From assembly GCA_934615635.1 (NCBI GenBank), contig CAKTTT010000068.1, positions 1 to 10,384 of the forward strand: a stretch of 10,384 bases of DNA, read 5' to 3'. The stretch is from an uncultured Eubacteriales bacterium. Lineage in GTDB: Bacteria > Bacillota > Clostridia > Oscillospirales > Acutalibacteraceae. The position numbers and the translations under genes were made by a program. Positions 6,136-10,384 of this stretch are shown here, piece after piece (the stretch's first letter is position 1; every line of letters starts with the position of its first letter). The notes beneath the pieces are model-generated. The model was not told the origin of the DNA. It did no database searches and was given only the letters and a program-made list of their open reading frames with translations.

Positions 6136-8670
6136 GTGAGGGCGGCGGCTCTGCTGGGTCAGCTTTCTATCGGCGCATTGCCCGCAGCTCCGGCGATAGA
6201 CGGGACAGCGCCCGTCGCCGCAGCCGTCCTTGATTCGCTGATCCTGTCGGAGGATATCTCCAAGCGGGAGGAGGGTGTGAAGCATTTTCTGACGGAGGAC
6301 GGGAGCTATGTGGCCGCTATTTACGGCGAACCCGTCCATTATCGCGATAGCGACGGCCGATGGGCGGAAATCGACAACACGCTTTCCGCGGTCCGGCTTT
6401 CCGGCGCCACCCTCAGCTCCCTGGCGTCGACGCCTCTGGCCGCTCTATCCGCCGAAGCCGCCGCTACCTCCTCTGCGGCGGACATCCCTTATTGGGAGAA
6501 CACCGCCAACTCCTTCAAGGTCCGCCTGCCCGGACGGCTGCAGACCGCCGCCCCGGTTATGGTGACGCATCAGGGCTACACCCTGGGCTTCCGGCTGCAA
6601 AACACCGATGCCGCGCAGGCGGCCCTGCCTCCCGTCTCCCAGCCGTCGTCTATGACGGAGCCGGCAGCACAGACGGCCGCCAAGCCGGCGTCCGCCGAAG
6701 CCGTGGAGCTTCAACGGCAGACGGCGATGACCGTCACCGGGAAGGAGGCGGCTGTATCCTATGAGGAGGCCATGCCCTCTGTGGACGTGCAGTATGCGCT
6801 TTCAGGGCAGCGGCTGAAGGAAAGCCTTGTGTTTGACTCCCAGCCAGCCCGCTCTTCCTTCACCTTTGTTCTGAATCATCCCGGCCTGGTTCCGGTGCTG
6901 CAGGACAGCGGCGCCGTGCATTTCTATGCGGAGCAGGAGGAGGAGCCCGTGTTCATCCTCACCGCTCCCTATATGTTTGACGCCGCAGACGAAATGTGTA
7001 TGGACGTCGCCGTTTCTCTTGTCCCGGCCGGAAACGGCAGCTTGTATACTCTCACGCCGGACGGCGGCTGGCTGGCCGATCCCTCGCGGGTTTATCCCGT
7101 CACCCTGGATCCCACGGTCACCACCTCCACCTCCGCCTCGGCTATCGAGGACGCCGGCGTCAACGAGTCCAATCCCACCACCAACTACTATGATGTGGAT
7201 CGGATCTATGTCGGCTCCAACTGGACCGGCTCCGTCGCCCAGGAAAGCCGTATGTATGTCCGCCTGCCCCGCTGCACCTCCATCGGCACCTCCGACTTTA
7301 TTCTGAAAGCCACCCTATATCTGCAGCATTATCCCGTCGCCTCCTGGCAGACGGCTTCCAACAAGGTCTTCGACCTGTACGATGCCGGCTCCAACAACTG
7401 GGACAGCGCCTCCATCACCTGGAACAGCCAGAAAAGCTATACCTTCGGCAGTCTCATTGCCAGCTTCACCTCGGATAAATCCAAAACCTCCGAGGCCTGG
7501 AACATCACCACGCTGGCGCGGCAGTGGTATAAAACCTCCGGCGCCAACAACGGCTTCGTCATCAAGCCCCGCTCCAAGGATACCTCCAAAACCAACCGCA
7601 CCTGCTACGTCAGCAGCGATACCGGCTCGGCCAACCAGGCCAGCCGCCCCAAGGCCACCATCGAGTATTATGTTGGCTCCGCCAATTCCAGCATTGTCAG
7701 CGGCCAGCTCAGCTCCCTGCAAAATCTCTACAGCAGCAAATATCTGCATAGCTCCGGCAGCGTCAGCTCCTTTCCCTCTCAAAAAACCTTCAACGGCGCT
7801 TCCAGCCAGCAATGGCGGCTGCATTACATGGGCGGCGGCCTCTATCGCATCAGCCCCGAAAACAACGCCTCCCTCTGCCTCTCCGTCCTTAACGACGCGG
7901 ATGCCGAGAATCAGAGCGTGGTCCTGTCCTATTACAACGGCGGCAAGGGGCAGCTCTTCCGGGTTTATTCCAATGACGCCAATCACAGCAGCTACCGCCT
8001 GATGCCCCTGTGCAGCGGCACCCGGGTGCTGAGTCTGGAATATCTCAGCTCCGCGGACACCGTCAATATCGTGCTGAAAGCCTGGAACAGCTCCGTTCCC
8101 ACCATGAAGTGGGCGGTGGATCGGGCTTATGTCAAAGGAGTCGACTATAAGCACCATCCACCGACCGGTACTAGCGCCGGCTATCATTCCAAATCCATCC
8201 GGATCGGCCTATACGAGGATCGGACCGCGCTGCAGAAGCTGGGCATTTATACCTCCATGGAAAGCGACGTGCTCGCCGCCATGGACGGCTGGAACCAGCA
8301 GGCCGGCACCGACCTCCAAAAGGACAATACCTCCACTTGTATGATAAACATCGGCGTGTTTGATAAATCCAATAATTATACCGCCCTTGGTGACTATGAC
8401 GTAAAAGAAAAAAACAATGGCCGCGCCACCGTTTTCAGCATTCGTATCCATGCCGACAACATTATTAAATACTGCCAAGATCATTCCCTCACCGCAGCCC
8501 AGCGGCAAGTGGTGTTCCGCAACGTCATCGCCCATGAACTAGGCCACGCCCTGGGGCTGGACGACGATCCCAACGGCGCCCCTAGCATTATGAAACAATC
8601 AGATAGATGGCGTAGTTATCTGCCGGAAGAGGCGGACGTATACGGCGTCCGCGCCTACTTCGGCTATTGA
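6136..8670 (+). CDS. Secreted multidomain protein: WapA/Rhs-like N-terminus, DNRLRE, ricin-type lectin, C-terminal matrixin-like metallopeptidase
   Basis: At least 844 aa, numbered from GTG 6136. A signal-peptide-like start ends in LPAAPA. Residues about 35-323 resemble the N-terminal part of Gram-positive wall-associated/Rhs proteins (GEPVHYRDSDGRWAEIDNTL; later DGGWLADPSRVYPVTLDPTV). Residues about 324-512 match a DNRLRE module (NWDSASITWNSQ; WNITTLARQWY; NGFVIKP). Residues about 516-662 look like a ricin-type beta-trefoil (QQWRLHYMGGGLYRISP; LCLSV). Residues about 675-844 form a matrixin-like zinc peptidase: HELGHALGLDD begins at His800 (ligands His800, His804, third ligand Asp810; base Glu801), with SIM as the Met-turn. 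The third ligand Asp is snapalysin-like. The start is doubtful: GTG 6136 lacks a ribosome binding site, and the frame continues upstream as KKKCFGLLLSFV preceded by ATA (6100). It is probably exported, carbohydrate-binding and proteolytic. The lipoprotein array follows 29 bp downstream. Confidence 0.85.
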   Translation: MRAAALLGQLSIGALPAAPAIDGTAPVAAAVLDSLILSEDISKREEGVKHFLTEDGSYVAAIYGEPVHYRDSDGRWAEIDNTLSAVRLSGATLSSLASTPLAALSAEAAATSSAADIPYWENTANSFKVRLPGRLQTAAPVMVTHQGYTLGFRLQNTDAAQAALPPVSQPSSMTEPAAQTAAKPASAEAVELQRQTAMTVTGKEAAVSYEEAMPSVDVQYALSGQRLKESLVFDSQPARSSFTFVLNHPGLVPVLQDSGAVHFYAEQEEEPVFILTAPYMFDAADEMCMDVAVSLVPAGNGSLYTLTPDGGWLADPSRVYPVTLDPTVTTSTSASAIEDAGVNESNPTTNYYDVDRIYVGSNWTGSVAQESRMYVRLPRCTSIGTSDFILKATLYLQHYPVASWQTASNKVFDLYDAGSNNWDSASITWNSQKSYTFGSLIASFTSDKSKTSEAWNITTLARQWYKTSGANNGFVIKPRSKDTSKTNRTCYVSSDTGSANQASRPKATIEYYVGSANSSIVSGQLSSLQNLYSSKYLHSSGSVSSFPSQKTFNGASSQQWRLHYMGGGLYRISPENNASLCLSVLNDADAENQSVVLSYYNGGKGQLFRVYSNDANHSSYRLMPLCSGTRVLSLEYLSSADTVNIVLKAWNSSVPTMKWAVDRAYVKGVDYKHHPPTGTSAGYHSKSIRIGLYEDRTALQKLGIYTSMESDVLAAMDGWNQQAGTDLQKDNTSTCMINIGVFDKSNNYTALGDYDVKEKNNGRATVFSIRIHADNIIKYCQDHSLTAAQRQVVFRNVIAHELGHALGLDDDPNGAPSIMKQSDRWRSYLPEEADVYGVRAYFGY

Positions 8671-9285
8671 CCGCCGTCCTGTGAAAGGAGTGCAGCACTG
8701 TGAAAAGAACGTGTACGCGCCCGCTCTGTGCCCTTCTCGCCCTCCTCCTTTTCCTCCCCTCCTGCGGAGCAGGGGACAAAGATTCTTCTGTTGTTACTAT
8801 TACCGCCTGCTACGAAGTGCCCAACACCAAGGAGAGATTGTTTACCATGTATAGCGATATCGTGGTGGTAACCGTAACCAAGACAAAGGAAAAGTATAAC
8901 CCTAGGGGCGATGAATACACCAGCTATCAGCTTCTGTCCACTTGTAAGGTGGAGAGGGTGATCAGAGGCAACGCCCAGGTAGGAAAAAGTATTACGATAA
9001 GTCAAATGGGCAACAACCGGACACTAATCTATACCGATGTGAAAAACAACGGCGATTATCTGCAGGAGGGGCAGCGGTGGATGCTCATTCTTCGCAAAAA
9101 CGACGAGAATCCGAAAGATCCGTATTCTATAGCCAGCACGGTAGGCCAATACGCCCTGGATGAGAACGACCATATCACCTTCATGACAGATACCTCCCGC
9201 AGCCTGCTCGGCGATATTCAATCGGTGGACGATATGGAGGCCATTTGGCAGGAATATGCGGCGGCAAACCCCTAGTCTCTGCATA
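8650..9285 (+). repeat. Tandem repeat unit 1 (636 bp)
   Basis: The first copy of a tandemly duplicated unit. It starts at CGCGCCTACTTCGG, inside the last codons of the metallopeptidase gene, and runs through that gene's stop, the spacer with AAAGGAG, the whole first lipoprotein gene and 10 bp after its stop. The next unit starts exactly 636 bp downstream with the same sequence. Confidence 0.9.
8700..9275 (+). CDS. Putative lipoprotein, array copy 1 (intact)
   Basis: A 191-aa precursor. The GTG start (8700) has AAAGGAG 10 nt upstream. The signal peptide is basic (MKRTCTRP) with a Leu-rich core and a lipobox LPSC, giving lipidated Cys22 and a membrane-anchored protein facing outside. The mature part is one beta-rich domain with the pattern YSDIVVVTVTKTK...LLSTCKVERVIRGN...KSITISQMGNN...YLQEGQRWMLILRK, then a DENPKDPY...GQYALDENDHI tail. 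I do not recognise a named family. The order (strand, V..VI.G, I.I.Q.G, Y..EGQR.MLIL) recalls OB-fold NTR/TIMP-type domains, which is a visual impression only. It lies 29 bp after the metallopeptidase gene with no terminator, so probably in one operon. Its middle part is AT-richer than its ends. Confidence 0.88.
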   Translation: MKRTCTRPLCALLALLLFLPSCGAGDKDSSVVTITACYEVPNTKERLFTMYSDIVVVTVTKTKEKYNPRGDEYTSYQLLSTCKVERVIRGNAQVGKSITISQMGNNRTLIYTDVKNNGDYLQEGQRWMLILRKNDENPKDPYSIASTVGQYALDENDHITFMTDTSRSLLGDIQSVDDMEAIWQEYAAANP

Positions 9286-9761
9286 CGCGCCTACTTCGGT
9301 TATTGACCGCCACCCTGTGAAAGGAGTGCAGCACCGTGAAAAGAACGTGTATGCGCCCGCTCTGCGCCTTTCTCGCCCTCCTCCTTTTCCTTCCCTCCTG
9401 TGGAGCAGGGGACAAAGATTCTTCTGTTGTTACTATTACCGCCTGCTACGAAGTACCCAACACCAAGGAGAGATTGTTTACCATGTATAGCGATATCGTG
9501 GTGGTAACCGTAACCAAGACAAAGGAAAAGTATATCTGCAGGAGGGGCAGCGGTGGATGCTCATTCTTCACAAAAACCACACGAACCCAAAGAATCCTTA
9601 TCCCATCGTTTTGGATGTAGGCCAATACGCCCTGGATGAGAACGACCATATCACCTTCATGACGGATACCTCCCGCAGCCTGCTCGGCGATATTCAATCG
9701 GTGGACGATATGGAGGCCGTCTGGCAGGAATATGCGGCGGCAAACCCCTAGTCTCTGCATA
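9286..9761 (+). repeat. Tandem repeat unit 2 (476 bp, 160-bp internal deletion)
   Basis: The second copy of the unit, again opening with CGCGCCTACTTCGG and the vestigial peptidase stop (TATTGA). It is 476 bp instead of 636 bp. The difference of 160 bp is fully explained by one deletion inside the lipoprotein gene; no other length change is present. Confidence 0.9.
9336..9751 (+). pseudogene. Lipoprotein array copy 2, broken by a 160-bp frameshifting deletion
   Basis: The GTG start, ribosome binding site, signal peptide and lipobox (LPSC) are intact, and residues 1-66 match copy 1 almost exactly. After TKTKEKY the sequence jumps from the equivalent of copy-1 position 8898 to 9057, a 160-bp loss with a 2-nt (TA) overlap at the junction near 9533. 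The frame shifts, so translation continues as 28 unrelated residues to a stop at 9618-9620 (94 aa in all). The lost frame resumes further on as the usual C-terminus (GQYALDENDHI ... WQEYAAANP) to the stop at 9749-9751. The stretch HKNHTNPKNPYPIVLDV differs from both other copies, so this copy was a distinct variant before it broke. A short lipoprotein could still be made, lacking most of the domain. Confidence 0.88.
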
Positions 9762-10384
9762 CGCGCCTACTTCGGTTATTGACCGCCGCCCTGTGAAAGG
9801 AGTGCAGCACCGTGAAAAGAACGTGTACGCGCCCGCTCTGCGCCCTTCTTGTCCTCCTCCTTTTCCTCCCCTCATGTGGAGTTCACGAAGCAGACACTTC
9901 CGTCAGTTATATTCGCGCTTGCGGTGACGTACCAGCAACTAAAGAAATGTTATTCACTCGATACAGCGATATTGTGGTGGTTGCCGTAACCAAGACGAAG
10001 GAAAAATACCACCGTAAAAACGATGAATATTCCTATCTCCTTTCCACCTGCAAGGTGGAAAGAGTAATCAAAGGCAGCAACAAGGCGGGAGACAAAATCA
10101 GCGTAATTCAACCGGGTAATAATCGAACATTGATCTATATCAATGTAGAAGAAGACGGTGGATATTTGCAGGAAGGGCAGCGGTGGATGCTCATTCTTCG
10201 CAAAAACGACGAGAATCCGAAAGATCCGTATTCTATAGCCAGCACGGTAGGCCAATACGCCCTGGATGAGAACGACCATATCACCTTCATGACGGAGGAT
10301 TCCCGTCGCCTGCTCGGCGATATTCAATCGGTGGACGATATGGAGGCCGTCTGGCAGGAATATGCGGCGGCAAACCCCTAGTCT
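9762..10384 (+). repeat. Tandem repeat unit 3 (cut by window end)
   Basis: The third copy, starting with the same CGCGCCTACTTCGG block. Its lipoprotein stop (TAG, 10379-10381) is followed by TCT, matching the first bases after the stop in units 1 and 2 (TCTCTGCATA). The unit should end about 7 bp outside the window, where a further copy may begin. Confidence 0.85.
9812..10381 (+). CDS. Putative lipoprotein, array copy 3 (intact, mosaic)
   Basis: A 189-aa precursor; the GTG start at 9812 has the same AAAGGAG spacing as copy 1. The signal peptide and lipobox LPSC are the same. The first ~70 bp and the C-terminal third (from about 10168) are almost identical to copy 1, including over 100 bp of near-perfect identity. 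The centre (about residues 24-118) is strongly diverged, including GVHEADTSVSYIRACGDVP, HRKNDEYSYLL with a 2-residue deletion, and KGSNKAGDKISVIQPG. Hydrophobic strand positions are kept while surface positions change. That pattern suggests recombination between variants, or diversifying selection on an exposed face, with homogenised ends. Probably membrane-anchored outside. A full, apparently functional copy, ending 3 bp before the window edge. Confidence 0.87.
   Translation: MKRTCTRPLCALLVLLLFLPSCGVHEADTSVSYIRACGDVPATKEMLFTRYSDIVVVAVTKTKEKYHRKNDEYSYLLSTCKVERVIKGSNKAGDKISVIQPGNNRTLIYINVEEDGGYLQEGQRWMLILRKNDENPKDPYSIASTVGQYALDENDHITFMTEDSRRLLGDIQSVDDMEAVWQEYAAANP

Noticed and set aside
7315..8187. 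290-codon minus-strand open frame inside the exoprotein gene
   Set aside because: Low-complexity Gly/Ala/Val translation without motifs or ribosome binding site; a shadow of the DNRLRE and lectin region.
8650..10384. CRISPR-like or mobile-element interpretation of the repeats
   Set aside because: The units are about 636 bp and coding, with no transposase, terminal inverted repeats or short regular spacers. Tandem gene duplication explains them.

Overview
The window looks like a chromosomal segment of a Gram-positive, probably spore-forming member of the Bacillota (Clostridia-like). Supporting signs are strong GGAGG-type ribosome binding sites, an acetyl-CoA-type MetA, a PdaA-type muramic-lactam deacetylase (a spore-cortex enzyme), a DUF1540 mini-protein, a RsiV/DUF3298-type exported protein and an rRNA-leader-like sequence at the left edge. 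No species can be named from the sequence alone.

Left part (1-5920), mostly housekeeping. Two near-consensus promoters on the minus strand fire out of the left edge into what looks like an rRNA operon leader. Divergently, metA (homoserine O-acetyltransferase) has its own promoter. It converges on a minus-strand DUF3298 exported protein, and the two share a bidirectional terminator. The DUF3298 leader can form either of two interleaved stems next to its start codon. Divergent from it lies a two-gene plus-strand operon: an UMF1-family MFS transporter with a roughly 120-residue extra loop, and an unidentified 6-TM protein. The second gene overlaps tail-to-tail, by 16 bp, with a minus-strand pdaA-like gene. 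A 56-aa, nine-cysteine DUF1540 protein follows, closed by a perfect hairpin.

Right part (5920-10384), accessory. A large secreted protein carries a WapA/Rhs-like N-terminal region, a DNRLRE module, a ricin-type beta-trefoil and a C-terminal matrixin-like metallopeptidase (HExxHxxGxxD). It is followed directly by a tandem array of lipoprotein genes: copy 1 intact, copy 2 broken by an exact 160-bp deletion, copy 3 intact but mosaic, and the array probably runs past the window edge. The 636-bp repeat unit begins inside the last codons of the metallopeptidase gene, so each copy carries a remnant of that gene's 3' end and the same ribosome binding site.

The most interesting reading, which is inference, is that this is an exported peptidase effector with an expanding, diversifying set of membrane-anchored partner lipoproteins (immunity or inhibitor proteins). 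The lipoproteins have a sequence pattern reminiscent of the OB-fold NTR/TIMP family, whose animal members inhibit matrixins. This needs a structure prediction and a binding or protection test.
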